Notes: a model not told the origin generated them from the letters alone. Shown: positions 45,940-57,368, numbered from the stretch's first letter. The stretch is DNA of 64,000 nt from Pohlia nutans (GCA_022496805.1 CM040097.1:21132072-21196071); one strand, 5' to 3'. Program-made: numbers and translations.

Positions 45940-46556
45940 TAGTGATTAAAATTGTGATTTTGAGTCACTATAAACAAGTCACGACAAATATTTAGTCGTT
46001 AAAAATAGGTCACATAATTTGACAAGATTTCTTATATTGTTGGTTGATACAAAAACTTTTCAAGTTCCATTAGTTACTCTTGAAAATTATTGTTGAATGT
46101 AAGAAACTTTTGAATGTTAGTGCTAAATGTAGGTATCAAGTTGAAGATAGTGTTACTCTTACATCAGTTTAAGTAAAGTAAAATACATACAAGAAGCATG
46201 TTTAGGATTAAAAATAGAGTTTTATATTTACATTAAACATGTATACATGAACAAATATGAGAATATTCTAACATATACAAGGGATATTTTAATGGGGGTC
46301 ATGAAAGCACGTGATAAAGAGTGCACCCCGGGTGAGCCAAACAAATCTAGCAAGCTAAATCATCATTGACTATGCTTTTGGGGTAGTTTAAAGAAGTGAA
46401 CATTTATTTCCATTGATAGGGAACCAAAAATACATTATAATTGTTTGTTGATGATGGCCCAAAGAACAAAAAAAAATGGAAAAAAATCAATTCAAAATTT
46501 AGAAAAGAAGACAAAAGGATCCATTTTGAATTTTATTGTTTGTTAGTGTAGACAAA
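45940..46556. other. Intergenic, nothing recognised
   Basis: AT-rich; no gene or clear repeat termini were found. Confidence 0.4.
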
Positions 46557-46662
46557 CTAGTGGGACCCGTGCCGTTGAGCACATTGAGCTTGGGTTGTCT
46601 CCTCGATGGATTCCAGCGCGGAACGGTCGAGTGAGAGAAACCGAGCTGTATACTATAATAGA
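46557..46662 (-). mobile_element. Minimal Helitron, 106 bp
   Basis: On the - strand it begins TCTATTATAGTATAC and ends GGTCCCACTAG, and it is inserted between A and T (46663 and 46556), the Helitron rule. The stem GTGC-N6-GCAC lies 10 nt before the CTAG end, as expected for a Helitron 3' terminus. Its first ~68 bp match the Helitron end at 49761-49826. It encodes nothing and would depend on a RepHel protein supplied elsewhere. Confidence 0.65.
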
Positions 46663-46673
46663 TAATAGGGTCA

Positions 46674-46757
46674 AGACATTTTTGTTATTCATCAAACATT
46701 TTATGATGAATCTTTGAAAATGGTGTTGAATCTACCACTACGTTAAAGGATTAAAGA
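46674..46757 (-). mobile_element. Family 2 terminal fragment
   Basis: The text TTTGTTATTCATCAAACATT followed by TTGAAAATGGTGTTGAAT and CGTTAAAGGATTAA is the reverse complement of the family-2 start, slightly decayed. The rest of the element is absent. Confidence 0.5.
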
Positions 46758-49533
46758 TAGAATTTTTAGTACACATAAAATGAATTACATATAGTCACAC
46801 ATAGGGAGACACGTCTCATTGGTACCCATATCACACCATCAAAATAAATGTCTTAGCTAACTTAATTCAGAAACTCCTACCAAAAAATTTAAATGAAAAT
46901 AAAAAATTAGAGCCTAATCACAAATTATTTTCATTCCTTTTCAAAATTAGAATTCCATCCCATTCTATTTTTCAAATAACCTCCCCCACTCCAAAATAAA
47001 AATCACGTGACATTCATTTTTTCACTCACCACAATGAACAAATTGATGATATCAGATGTAGTAAAAAGTCTGTAATACGGTCGTTCGCGGTCGTCCAAAG
47101 GTTTAAAAACCTTCGGTCAACCCAACAACATCCGCAAAACCCACTTCCGGTACCGTCCAAGAGCTCAAATGCAATAAAGCACAAGTCCTAAAGACTAACC
47201 AGAAGTGGATTGTAGTAACAAATCAATAAATGGATCCCAATTAATCCAACCCAATCAACCGCACACCGGTTCGTACAACTCCACAAATGTTTGCAATGTA
47301 CTGCAAAATAACAATAATCAATGAATTAATATTTCTTCAAAAATACTATTTTTTCATTCAATTCTATTCATACATTCAATTCTAATGATAAAAAATTTGA
47401 TTCAATTTGAACTATATTAGTTAACAATATGATCAATTCAAGTCATCATTACGACCTGGATATTGATCGAGGCATCCCTCCCTTACCTGTTGCCTTTCAA
47501 GTCAATTGTATTGTATGACAACCGGTCCTCCACTCAATTGCTCTCCTCCCTGAGAATCTACAAAAATTATACGAAATGATCAAGAACCACCTTGAAATCA
47601 ACAAGAATAATTTGAAACCACAACAGAAAACCTAAAATTTTCTCTTCCATGCTGCCTAATGACAATTAATTTCTACTAATCAACCAACCGTTAACATCTT
47701 CACAAAACAATTAGGAATATGAAGTGCAAAGACATAAATCATAAGCTCCTGGATTACTCAGAGATCTCGTCTATCTAAATCCTATACACCAGCGGTTTTT
47801 TTGGTTGCTAATTTTAAACACATTGCTACATAAAATTTGTGCTCGCTAAGAAATTTTTGAAAAATAAAAGGAATAAATAGCCAGATTTTCCATATAAAGT
47901 CAATATGTGTAAGCCTCTTTAAACCTAGGTACCACCCAGGTATTGCCTAAGTAGCACCTAGGTAGCACATACCTATTACCCTGATATTAGCTATGTATTA
48001 ACATGTCCTGGAATAATTCAAACCCTATAGTTTTGAGATCACTGGCTGCCACTTTCATCTTTCCCGTTGGCGCTTTCTAACTTGAAACCCTAAAACTCGA
48101 AGCATTTCTTTCTTTTGGCCATCTACAATTTCTTTTACTAAAAACACTCAGATAGCTTTCTACAGAGATATCGCTACCATATAAGCAATGATCTCAGATC
48201 CACTTTATGACATTTAGAAAATTATGCGACCTTCCACATAAATGGTATCTACTTTTGCTATATAGTGCATACAATACTCATGATATCCGGCAATACCCTC
48301 GATATATTAAGGTGATACAATGATGATATCCGCAGATATCACCTCATGTAGTTGCTACATATTTATATCATGATGAGCATTCTCGCTACATTTCAGAAAA
48401 AAATCATTTTCTTTCTTTGTATGTTTAGCAGTCCTATTTTCTGGTAGAAATCCACCTAATTTTATCCAGTTTTGAGATCACTGCATAGAAGTTACTCCCT
48501 TTGTCTCATAAGAAGGTTTTATTTTCTTTTTCAGGTCACAAATGAAAAGAATCAGTACAACAAGTCAGGCAAAAAAACCTTCTCACCAGAATCATAGAAA
48601 CCCTACAATACAGAAAGAGAATCCGGACCACAACCTCAAAATCAAGGAAACCTAATTGGGACCGTTGAATGTGAACATTCTGGCGATCAATATTTACTCT
48701 AGAGTTGGAGCAAAACATGAAAGTTCAGAAGTTGATAACTACACGTACCTTCTATGAAAAACGGGCTTAATCTCACCTCCGTAACCCGACTGCTTCCTAT
48801 CATAACGTCTCTGTCCTGCCAAATTCACAATTTCACTACTCTATTACATTGCCAGAAACACTTGATCTACAGGTCAGAAAGTGAGAAACCTAAATCTGGA
48901 AAAATTGACTATCTGAGAGATGGACTTACTTGTATAATAGATATAATAGATTCAAAGCTAATCTTCCATTGATTGCGTAGTACAACGGGAAGGATAATAG
49001 ATCACCACCTGTAATGAATAATACTCCAAGAATGTCATATCCACTTACGTTCAGTACGAATGGCGCAATTTTGCACCTCATTTAGGCCAAAATAACCTAA
49101 ATCCAAATCACTAAGGTTTGAAAGGTGAAAAATTATAGCCAAAATGAGCAATAGCAGCAAAATGCTCGTCCACTCAATCTCACCTCGCTTGAGACCAAGG
49201 CCGAAACAGCCTAAAATGAAACCCTAAAGAAACCGACACATATTACAAAATCAGTATAAAAATGGAGAAGATACATTAAGGTTTTTGCAATGTGAGAAAT
49301 TACAGCAACAGAGAGCTAACACAGAAAAATACTCGTCTGTGAGTAGAAGCCTCATTTTTCGCTCACGGCGGATGAATCCACGAGCAACATGATCTCACCT
49401 TAAACCAAGACCAGAACAAGCTAAATCAAAACCCTAAATGAACCAAAAAATTCAGCCACTTCGAATTGTTAGGGTTTTGCAATGTATGAAATTCCGAAAA
49501 CAGAACTTCAATTGCAACGGCGACGAACAACAA
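46758..49533. other. Intergenic, possibly Helitron body
   Basis: A truncated Stowaway-like end (TACTCCCTTTGTCTCATAA) occurs at about 48492. Imperfect repeats of ACCTAGGTA/AGCACCTA occur at 47930-47970. Phrases such as GATCTCACCT...AGACCAAG...AAACCCTAAA recur around 49180-49240 and 49390-49440. I see no convincing gene. Confidence 0.35.
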
Positions 49534-49826
49534 TTACCTGGATTTCGCTACGTCCGCAAGCTCTCCCGGTCCAAGAATTTTTGCACGCGTTCCATCATAG
49601 CTGCGGCAACTGCATTTTTGGAGCTCCTGGTGGTGCTCGAATTTCGCCAATTCATCGATCTCCAAACCAGTGCAAGTAGCTGAGCTGAGCAACGTGAGCA
49701 AGTGGCTGAGCTGAGCAAGTGGCTCAGCAAGAATGAAGGAGGATGACGACATGTCGCTTTGTCTCCTCGCCGGATTCCAGCGCGGAACGGTCGAGTGAGA
49801 CAAAGCGTCCTGCATTGTATAATAGA
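49534..49826 (-). mobile_element. Helitron 5' end with a possible captured gene fragment
   Basis: On the - strand the end starts at 49826 with A|TCTATTATACAATGC and shares about 68 bp with the 106-bp Helitron. An 11-bp inverted pair, CGCTTTGTCTC (49755-49765) and GAGACAAAGCG (49797-49807), forms a stem near the end. Inside, 49534-49755 is open in two - frames and contains repeated GCTCAGCTCAGC units and a GT-type donor context at its end, which looks like an exon fragment. The 3' end was not found. Confidence 0.45.
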
Positions 49827-50516
49827 TTTTGACGAAGTTATGTGTTGACCACATGGAAAGGTCCTGCACCATTAGGTCCTTTGTTCGGTGAACATTGAAC
49901 CAAGGGTGGGTTGCACAAACACTTCATTTACACGGGCCTCGAAAGAGGACCGGAATTCTTCCGACTTGATCACAAAAAGAAAATTATTTTATTGAGCATG
50001 AATTCCACTTGTACCTTACGTCATGGTCAAATTCAACATAAATTGGTTAATTTCTGCTTTCAATGTGCCAATGATCAGCTTAGGGTGACGTGGACCTCTC
50101 AAGATATGACGTGGAAGTCCAGACTGTTGACCTTTTGCTATACAACACGGTGCGCCCCATTCACACTGGGGAGAAAATCTGTTGAGCCGAAGAGAAAGAG
50201 AAAGCCCAGGAGCACAGTCATATGATGATACAATCGTTATCTGGTAGAAAAGCAAAAGTACACAAGCTACGTCAGGTTTCAGTTTTAGTGCCACCTCAAG
50301 CTTATAATTTCCTCCTTGTGAAAAAAGTGAGTGGGGACAGTTATCAATTTGGCCCTCTGGGGCTGGAAGGAAATATCACAGCAACAAGGATGGTGTTGCT
50401 GCAGACGGACCAAAAAGGTACGCCTACGCTTTGACGCATTCCTCCTTCAGTTTGTTCTTTGCCTTCTTCTGTAGCTCTGTAGTAACTCTTCTTTGTGATG
50501 GTAACTGAAAACATAA
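49827..50516. other. Intergenic, nothing recognised
   Basis: Short open frames on both strands (49911-50434) lack recognisable domains. Confidence 0.35.
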
Positions 50517-51084
50517 TTAACCCCTAAACGTCCTCATCCTGTCTAAATTGAGCAGTTTTGCAAAGATGCATTATAAAATGCAATTAAGAGGGATATTTTG
50601 AACTTTATGTATGAATAAAAGTTGTACATTCTGAATTTTTAATTCTATCCATACGGTTGGATCTATGATTGCTATCACCAATATTTTTCTATAAAATTTG
50701 AAACTTAAATTCAAAATTATTTTGTAACTTGATTACAAATAAAATATTGACGATTTGTGGATGAAATTTGTTGTGATGGGTTGAAATGTAATACTCTAAG
50801 TGTAGTGATTTTTGAAGATTTTTTGGTTGCTTAATTTTATGAATTGACTTTTTCAAGAGCACTTTTAGACTTAAATCTTTTAAATTTTGGTGAAACACTG
50901 CAACATGAAATGAGACATAAAAGTTTCACAAATCATCAACTTTCTATTCGGATCACACATGCATGAAGCTAACTTCCCATAAAAAATTTAGTAAAAAATT
51001 AACGGTGCAAAAAGTGCATGATGGATGAGAAAACGAAGTTCGCTTTCTGTACATCATGCATAATATGGGCAGTTAGGGGTTGAA
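50517..51084 (+). mobile_element. TTAA-type MITE, family 1, copy O
   Basis: The left TTAA is at 50517-50520 with CCCCTAAACGTCC. The right end GCAGTTAGGGG is followed by TTGA, so one target copy is mutated. The subterminal palindrome is damaged by a small deletion (CATGCATAATATG remains). The interior has GATGCATTATAAAATGC. Confidence 0.72.
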
Positions 51085-51617
51085 TTGTGACAACATTGCC
51101 CATAAGATTCAATAGCCTTCATGCCTACTACCTTTCTTTCATGCACTCTGCTCATCACTTTGAGCCTCCATCTGTCCACTTAGCTACTGATGAAGTATTG
51201 TTGGTTGTGGAATATTCCACACCATCTATTGTAGAGCCAAGGCAGAGATAGTGCATGCCGTTGAATCTTATGCCACCCTACGCTTGTATCCACCCTTTTA
51301 CAGAACATTTGGGATGAAAAGTTTATGACAACACCTCTATATACTCTCCGCGATGGTAAATTTGCAAAACATATTGATGTCACAATAAATCCCTATAAAC
51401 CAAATTGCCACTATAATTAGCAAGTTTAGTAATGATTAATAGTTTGGGGAATTGTGTTGGAATACGTGGCAATCTCACATTTGTTAAAGATTGTGTAACA
51501 AGGTGAGATACAATTTTGTGAATGGGGGAGGGATAAATTAGTTGAATGAATTTTTTCAGAATACAAAAGCAAATTCTAGAGAATCATGGCAATGCTCTAA
51601 AGGTGTTAAGAATGATA
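51085..51617. other. Intergenic, nothing recognised
   Basis: No gene or repeat termini were found. Confidence 0.35.
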
Positions 51618-52164
51618 TTAACCCTTTAGCTCGCCAGCGTCCATATATTGGACGAAGAACAGATTGAAGCTGTTCGGATCTCATTTAGATTGGATAGTTT
51701 TCATCCACCAAAATTACTCTTGGTTCTTGTGCAAGTTGACTATCCTTTGAATGGTTTGGATCTTCAAAATAGGTTATTATGATTTTTAGAAAAATTACAC
51801 AATCCGTTTATGTCAGGTTTCATTCTTAGTTCAAAAAGTGAGACCTCGAACATGATTTTCCAAAAGAGGTAGAAACAAATAATGGAAATCATACCATCTC
51901 GTAGTGCATGTTATTCCAATTTCATTACAATTATTCGAATTGTTTTTGTGTTGATTTGGAAATTTTAATTGAATCTCAAGAGAAAACCTTGCAAAATTAA
52001 ATTAAAAATATTAATAAAAAATATGATGCATCCAACCGTACAGATGTGATCTTCACATTGACATTTACAAGTTTTCTTTGTACATCTACTTCATTTTGGA
52101 TTTTCATCAAACATTTTATAGCGCATCTTTGAAAACAATGTTAATTGGGACGTTAAAGAGTTAA
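51618..52164 (-). mobile_element. TTAA-flanked MITE, family 2, copy P
   Basis: TTAA lies at 51618-51621 and 52161-52164, with termini CCCTTTAGCTCGCC and GGGACGTTAAAGAG. The palindrome GTCCA-N5-TGGAC starts 17 bp inside the left TTAA. It is inverted relative to copy D. Confidence 0.78.
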
Positions 52165-53144
52165 CCTCTAGAGGACCAAGAAGCATGAATCAAGCCTCAT
52201 GTTGTTTTTCTTCAACAATTTTGAGGAGATGCAATGTGAACTTCCTTTTGTTCAAATTCATATGTTTTTGACCAACACATGCAATGTTCTTCACTGAATT
52301 TGGTGATATCAAATTTTAGTCCCAACTAAATTCAATTCTTCTAAATATGATCGATTGGATTTGTCATTTTTAAATCATGAATCCTTGGTCGTGTAAGGGG
52401 GTCAACAAAGTGAATTTGGTCCAAAATGTACCTAAATCCATTCCTAATACCCTCACAAACACCACTTCTAATACCACCAAATTCTATACGGAATACAACA
52501 AATTTATCCCTTGGTTCGATGTATGTTTTGTTTCGCCGTGGAAACAAATTGTCCATTTGTTTCAAAAAATAAAATAAAAAGTTAAACGGAATTATCTAAG
52601 GTCCAGGTTGGGATGTTGAATTAATTATTCACAAAGGGAGGTTGAATTCAGTTATTTATTTATTTATTGAAATATTGGACCTACTGTACATCACAAGCTC
52701 CACACTTACCACAGCCAACTAAGTTGGAATTTTCACATATTCTCATTTTTCTTTTTTTGCTTTGAAAAAAGACCAATTACATGTTTTTATTTTCTAGAGC
52801 TACAGAAAATTAATTAGGGACTGTAAGATCACTGACAGAGGCTGGTTGTAAAAGCGGCTACGTAATTTTTTTTTGGTTATTGTGGGTTTGGGGCTTGAGC
52901 CACATGCAAACCTGTCTTGCAAGGACTGAACATGGAAGAAATATCTCCCTCTGACATGCTTAAATTAATATATAATATTCATGATATTAATAATATACAA
53001 CCCAAGTGCTCCATGTCCAATTTGAGAGGCGCCTCACACATGCAGACCCACATGGACGACATTATTTTTAATCTGTGTGCTAGGAGCAACTTCTAATTCT
53101 ATGTTACTGTCAGCCAAGAATAATACAGCACCCTTATTCGAGCA
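52165..53144. other. Intergenic, no gene seen
   Basis: Apart from the dispersed repeat at 52229-52388 nothing is recognised. ATTTATTTATTTATT at about 52650 is a simple repeat. Confidence 0.4.
52229..52388 (+). repeat. Dispersed repeat, copy 2 (partner at 1092-1245)
   Basis: Same orientation and same order of shared blocks as 1092-1245. The class is unknown. Confidence 0.5.
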
Positions 53145-53381
53145 TTGACCCCTAAATGACCAACTCAAGGATTCATCGTTTTAAAATGACAAATTCAATT
53201 GTTTATATTGTGAAAAAATAATTAAGATGCGACAAAGCCTGAATCAGTGAAGAATACTGCATGTGTTGGTCGTAAAATAAATATAATCAAACAAAAGGGA
53301 ACTTCACATGGTTTATACCAGAAATGATGAAAATAATAATTCAAGACCCAATTTGGTCTTATTGGTCCTTTTAGGGGTTAA
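53145..53381. mobile_element. Short TTAA-type MITE, element Q (237 bp)
   Basis: The right TTAA is at 53378-53381; the left target has become TTGA (53145-53148). The termini are CCCCTAAATGACCAA and TTGGTCCTTTTAGGGG. The palindrome AAGACC-N6-GGTCTT begins exactly 17 bp inside the right TTAA. Confidence 0.65.
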
Positions 53382-53595
53382 GGTAGAAGGACCTTGAATA
53401 TGATTTAGGGTCGCTTCACACTATGGCCGAAGGTTGAGAGGTCATAGATTTTCATCAATGAGATTGCAAGAAATCAAGAATTCGGCCTCTCGACCCTTCA
53501 CATTAGAAACCAAAGTCCAAAGGCCGCCGCCTTCCAATATGTTTACATAGCAACACTTTCTGACCAAGGCAACGGACTCTTGAAGGAAGTTTGGA

Positions 53596-54419
53596 TTAAC
53601 CCCCAAACGTCACAACGTCCAAAACTGGACAACTAAATGATTCAAATCCTTCTCACGTTCTCATCAATGCTTGGATGAAAGTCATCCAATTTTTTAGAGA
53701 TTCTTTGCGAAGTTGTTGTCTTATCTAACGGTTCGATTTAGTCATACTTGATTACATATTTTTCTAAAATTACAAATGTAGAAGTATGTAAAGTCATTGA
53801 CCAAGCCAAAATTGCATTGATTGTAATTCAAAAGTGGCCTTGCAAAAATGAGGTCATAGATTTAACCCTTAAACGACAATTCCTTTTCTGATACCACACC
53901 CAAAATCTCCTCTTAAATTCCATTTTAAGCATGATTCTGTGTTTGATTTGCTTTAGCTTTATTCTAAAGAAGTATAGATCTCTCTAAGGTGCTCGGTTTG
54001 GAATTTTAAAAACCCCATTTGGTGCAATGGTGTAGAAGTTATGAGCAAGATTCTCCCAAACTAAAACCAAGCCCGTGGGGCTGGCATTGTCGTTTAAGGG
54101 TTAAGAAACACAAAAATTTCAAAGAATCACCACGTTTAAGAGTATCTCATTTCAAATTCATTCAAAAAAATTTACTAAAAAAATATTAAAATTTTGTTTG
54201 TAATTGAATTTAGAAGGAATTTTTAATTTTAGCTTTCAAATTTTATAATTAAATATTAGTGATAGTATTAGTGAATCAAACCGTATGGATGGAATCTAAA
54301 ATTCAAAATCAAAACTTTCATTTGTATATCAATTCCAAAACATTCTTCTAAATAGTAGTTTATAATGCTTTTCCTCAAATTGTCAATTCCAGGGATACCC
54401 CGGTACATTTAGGGGTTAA
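53596..54419 (-). mobile_element. TTAA-flanked element R, divergent family 1 relative, hosting element S
   Basis: TTAA lies at 53596-53599 and 54416-54419, with termini CCCCCAAACGTCAC and CATTTAGGGG. The palindrome GTCCA-N4-TGGAC starts 17 bp inside the left TTAA. The right half shows family-1 blocks such as AACCGTATGGATGGAATCTA. Element S is inserted in its middle. Confidence 0.65.
53862..54104. mobile_element. TTAA-flanked MITE, element S (243 bp), nested in R
   Basis: TTAA lies at 53862-53865 and 54101-54104. The termini CCCTTAAACGACAAT and ATTGTCGTTTAAGGG are a perfect 15-bp inverted repeat. A palindrome AGCCC-N3-GGGCT lies 18 bp inside the right TTAA. Its preserved ends and nested position make it younger than R. 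Confidence 0.78.
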
Positions 54420-54604
54420 AGAAGAATGGAAACCCAAACTATGGTCGAGAGTCCGTCAATTTTGTTTTCATAAAAAATCAAAACTACGTCTTATTGCCTA
54501 TTTATTTGGACTCTCAACAAAGTTTGGTGTTAGCCTAGTTTTGTGATTTCCAAAACACAGGAATAATTAAGTATAGACATTACATTCTTAAAATTCTAAC
54601 TACA

Positions 54605-55430
54605 TAGCCTCCTACTTAGCCCATTGACGTCCCCGTCAATGATACTTTGGTCTCTTGTTTTAGTCTTTATCTTGGTCACGTAGCCTCTTTAAATGCAATC
54701 GGTCACAAGCCTTCCTAATGTCGTCATCATGTTCCAATAATGTCGGGTTATGAGTCCTCTAGTAGATCAACCAATTTTCTACAGGTTTCTGCCGTGTCAA
54801 TGGAAATTCGTTAGAAAAGTAGAGATTGGATCCCCATAGAAAATGTGTAATGGACATCACCTCCAACACTCGGTGCCAACGAGAGCTGTGATGCTGGAGC
54901 TTCACAAGAATATGAACTTCTGGTCGTAATTTGTCAAACTTGTTGACATTGATGATGAGTTTATGTCGGGAACACATCATCCTAAGAAAGTCACAGAAGA
55001 CTGCTGCTCGGAAACAAATTGTATCTGTATGAGTGATGCTCCTCATAAAACGCTGCATAAGCCTGGACACATGATTATGGACTGTCAAAAGAACCTCGTA
55101 TCTTAGGCCAATTGTACTCTATAGAATCTAGTGTCGCATTTGGGTTCCATTTATATCGTCTTTCACATGGACAGAAGTGATTGTTTGTCACTACAGCATC
55201 AGGAGGGTCGACTTGCTAATCAACTGATATTTGAGGATATATAAGATCATATAGTGACTCTTCTGTAACTGATAATCCATAATCATCCACCAACCACTCC
55301 AAGGCTTTCCATGAAGGAACTGGTATTTTTACTACAATATTTTTAAACATATTGTAATATTGTCCCAAGAATTGGCATGTTAGGGGTGAACCTTGTACTA
55401 GAGTCTTGGTAGTCAGCCAAGATGCAGGCT
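54605..55430 (-). pseudogene. Broken 3' continuation of the retroelement-like reading frames
   Basis: Downstream of the 55432-56769 frame the same strand keeps protein-like text in shifting frames, for example KIPVPSWKALEWLVDDYG around 55270-55320 and a 109-aa open stretch at 54759-55088, with several stops. It ends just before a purine-rich GGGCTAAGTAGGAGG tract (54610-54624) that would suit the polypurine primer site of an LTR element. I do not recognise the protein. Confidence 0.4.
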
Positions 55431-55431
55431 T

Positions 55432-56769
55432 CTAGTATGGTGGTGGTAACTCGAATACTAATATTTCTTTCACATTGGGTATCAGCAGATTCCCTTGATT
55501 GTATGTGTCCAATATCTTGCATAAACGTTTATAAATTTCATGCATATTATTGATGTAATGGCTTCCAGTCATCTCACCCCGTTGTGCAACTGCTTCACGA
55601 TTGATTACAGCTGCCAATAGTGCTTGTGTACTACCTATAGAATTAGCCCGATCATTCATAGAATTACGTATGGTTAATAACTCTTGTTTCCACTTTTCTC
55701 TGATAACTCCTTGGGCTAATATCTCTGGAGCCATCTCATTTCTATGGTCCACAATATGAATTTGCCGACTAGGTATAGTGGTTAAATCCACTTTTCTGCG
55801 ATGACTGAGCTCTTTCTCCAAATTAATATAATATAGTAACGTTCGAGCTCCTAAATCAACAATGGGATAGAATAGTGAAGTCCAATTGGTCAAGGTCAAA
55901 TCACCACGTTCCAACATTTCACAGAGGAGATTCTGCATATTATCAAATTTCGCAACCATCTCCCAAGTCTCATCCCATTGGTCCTCTGATAATTGATGAC
56001 CTTTTTCAAAAGTAAATATGTTGAGACATATATCACATTGTAGCTGATAGGCACGATATAATGAGAAAGTTGGGGCTGAATTCAACTGATGTTGCCACAT
56101 AGCTTGATACAGGCCATAAATAGAATCAAGAGTCTTTTCTAACTCTTGATTGAGTTCCTCATTAGTACTGACCAATAATCTCATATTTTGTTCTAGATCC
56201 AAAATAATCTGTGAATGACTAGAAGTCTCAAGTACCTGAACTGATACTTGAGCCTCAAAAGATGACTTGGTCTTCTGTAGCTTAGCTTTTAAATTATTTA
56301 TCTCTTCTTGCATCTTTTCTTTCCTTAGTCTCAATACAATGTTAACTTCAAGTGTCTTTTTATTTTCCCCTTGAAGTTCTTTATATTGTTGTAACAAGAC
56401 CAAGTGTTCCTTTGTCCTAGTCTCTAAAGCATTTTTTGATTCATTATGCATTTTCAAAGTCCGGAGTCTATGAGTCTCAGATTCCTTTAATTGTGTTTTT
56501 AAAGCTGCCTCCTTAGTTTTATATGTGTTAAGCTCTAGACTCATAAAACTTTGTTTTTCTTTATATTCCTTATTGAGTTTGAGTAAATCATCATATGAAA
56601 GTTTAAGAGAAGACTGTACCAAAGAATCTGGTGGTGATGATGATCCTGATCCTTGGTTGTTCTCAGTCATATGAATGGTCCTAGATGCAGGCTGTGGAGT
56701 TGGGACCTCACTCATTACTGGAACATGGGTACAAATCTTAGAAAGCACAAATGTTGATATCAAGGTCAT
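55432..56769 (-). CDS. Unrecognised coiled-coil protein in the retroelement region, 445 aa
   Basis: A long open frame with a Ser/Pro-rich start is followed by heptad-rich, Lys/Glu/Leu-rich sequence from about residue 55 to 230, a clear coiled coil. A non-repetitive C-terminal half contains a Cys pair (LQCDICLNIF). The start is uncertain: just upstream, open sequence encodes a basic KELSAKKKRNP that could be a nuclear localisation signal. The frame at 56802-57368 ends next to it, one frame away, so both may once have been one protein. Its position 3' of a gypsy pol region and ahead of a purine tract suggests an extra retrotransposon reading frame. I know of no named family for it. Confidence 0.45.
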   Translation of the reverse strand: MTLISTFVLSKICTHVPVMSEVPTPQPASRTIHMTENNQGSGSSSPPDSLVQSSLKLSYDDLLKLNKEYKEKQSFMSLELNTYKTKEAALKTQLKESETHRLRTLKMHNESKNALETRTKEHLVLLQQYKELQGENKKTLEVNIVLRLRKEKMQEEINNLKAKLQKTKSSFEAQVSVQVLETSSHSQIILDLEQNMRLLVSTNEELNQELEKTLDSIYGLYQAMWQHQLNSAPTFSLYRAYQLQCDICLNIFTFEKGHQLSEDQWDETWEMVAKFDNMQNLLCEMLERGDLTLTNWTSLFYPIVDLGARTLLYYINLEKELSHRRKVDLTTIPSRQIHIVDHRNEMAPEILAQGVIREKWKQELLTIRNSMNDRANSIGSTQALLAAVINREAVAQRGEMTGSHYINNMHEIYKRLCKILDTYNQGNLLIPNVKEILVFELPPPY

Positions 56770-56801
56770 AGGGTTGCGTTTCTTCTTTGCTGATAATTCT
56801 T

Positions 56802-57368
56802 TTAATAAGTTGCCTTATAACTTATTTGACTCCAGTCAAAGTGTGCTCCTTCCCAAGGATGCACTCCAAGATAGAGTAGTTCTTCTGATGCAATATAAGG
56901 AAGAGCAACATAGAAAAATCGTTGGTTTAAGTAAACCAACCAGACTGCCAACTCTTCATTTTCCTGTTGGTTCAGATCCCATCCTCCTTTAATCTTTACT
57001 CTATGTGCATTTTCTCCAAAGATTTTAGTCTTTTCTTCTTCAATGAGTTTGATTGTTAAGGGCAGTCTCTCCCCTCCTCTCAGAACGTGCAATATTTTTG
57101 CTATCACCTCTGGAGTGAGGTATACTTTTCTTTCTTGAAGAAAGACTTCTCTCATCTTGCCAAATTCACTGGTAATGAGGAACTTTTGAATTAAGTCCAA
57201 GTAAGGTTGAGGTAACTTGAGACTTATGTAATCCCAGATCCCAGCTTTCTTGAGTTTTTCTTTTCTTGCATTTGAGAATTGTGATAAAATTGGCTCTAGT
57301 ACCTCAATAAGAGGTACTAGTATAATTGTAAGTTGTTTGCTCTTCTCCATGGTGTTGATCTGAATCAA
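56802..57368 (-). CDS. Unrecognised protein, 188 aa, upstream partner of the coiled-coil frame
   Basis: The protein includes KKAGIWDYISLKLPQPYLDL, then GKMREVFLQERKVYLTPEVI and LAVWLVYLNQRFFYVALP. The helical, Leu-rich style vaguely recalls transposon-associated plant proteins, but I cannot name the domain. It overlaps no gene, lies on the same strand as the degenerate pol to its right and is followed within 35 bp by the next frame. A frameshift between them probably broke a longer protein. Confidence 0.4.
   Translation of the reverse strand: MIQINTMEKSKQLTIILVPLIEVLEPILSQFSNARKEKLKKAGIWDYISLKLPQPYLDLIQKFLITSEFGKMREVFLQERKVYLTPEVIAKILHVLRGGERLPLTIKLIEEEKTKIFGENAHRVKIKGGWDLNQQENEELAVWLVYLNQRFFYVALPYIASEELLYLGVHPWEGAHFDWSQISYKATY

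Noticed and set aside
49911..50434. Open frames of 104 and 70 aa
   Set aside because: No domain, no splice context, and competing frames on the other strand.
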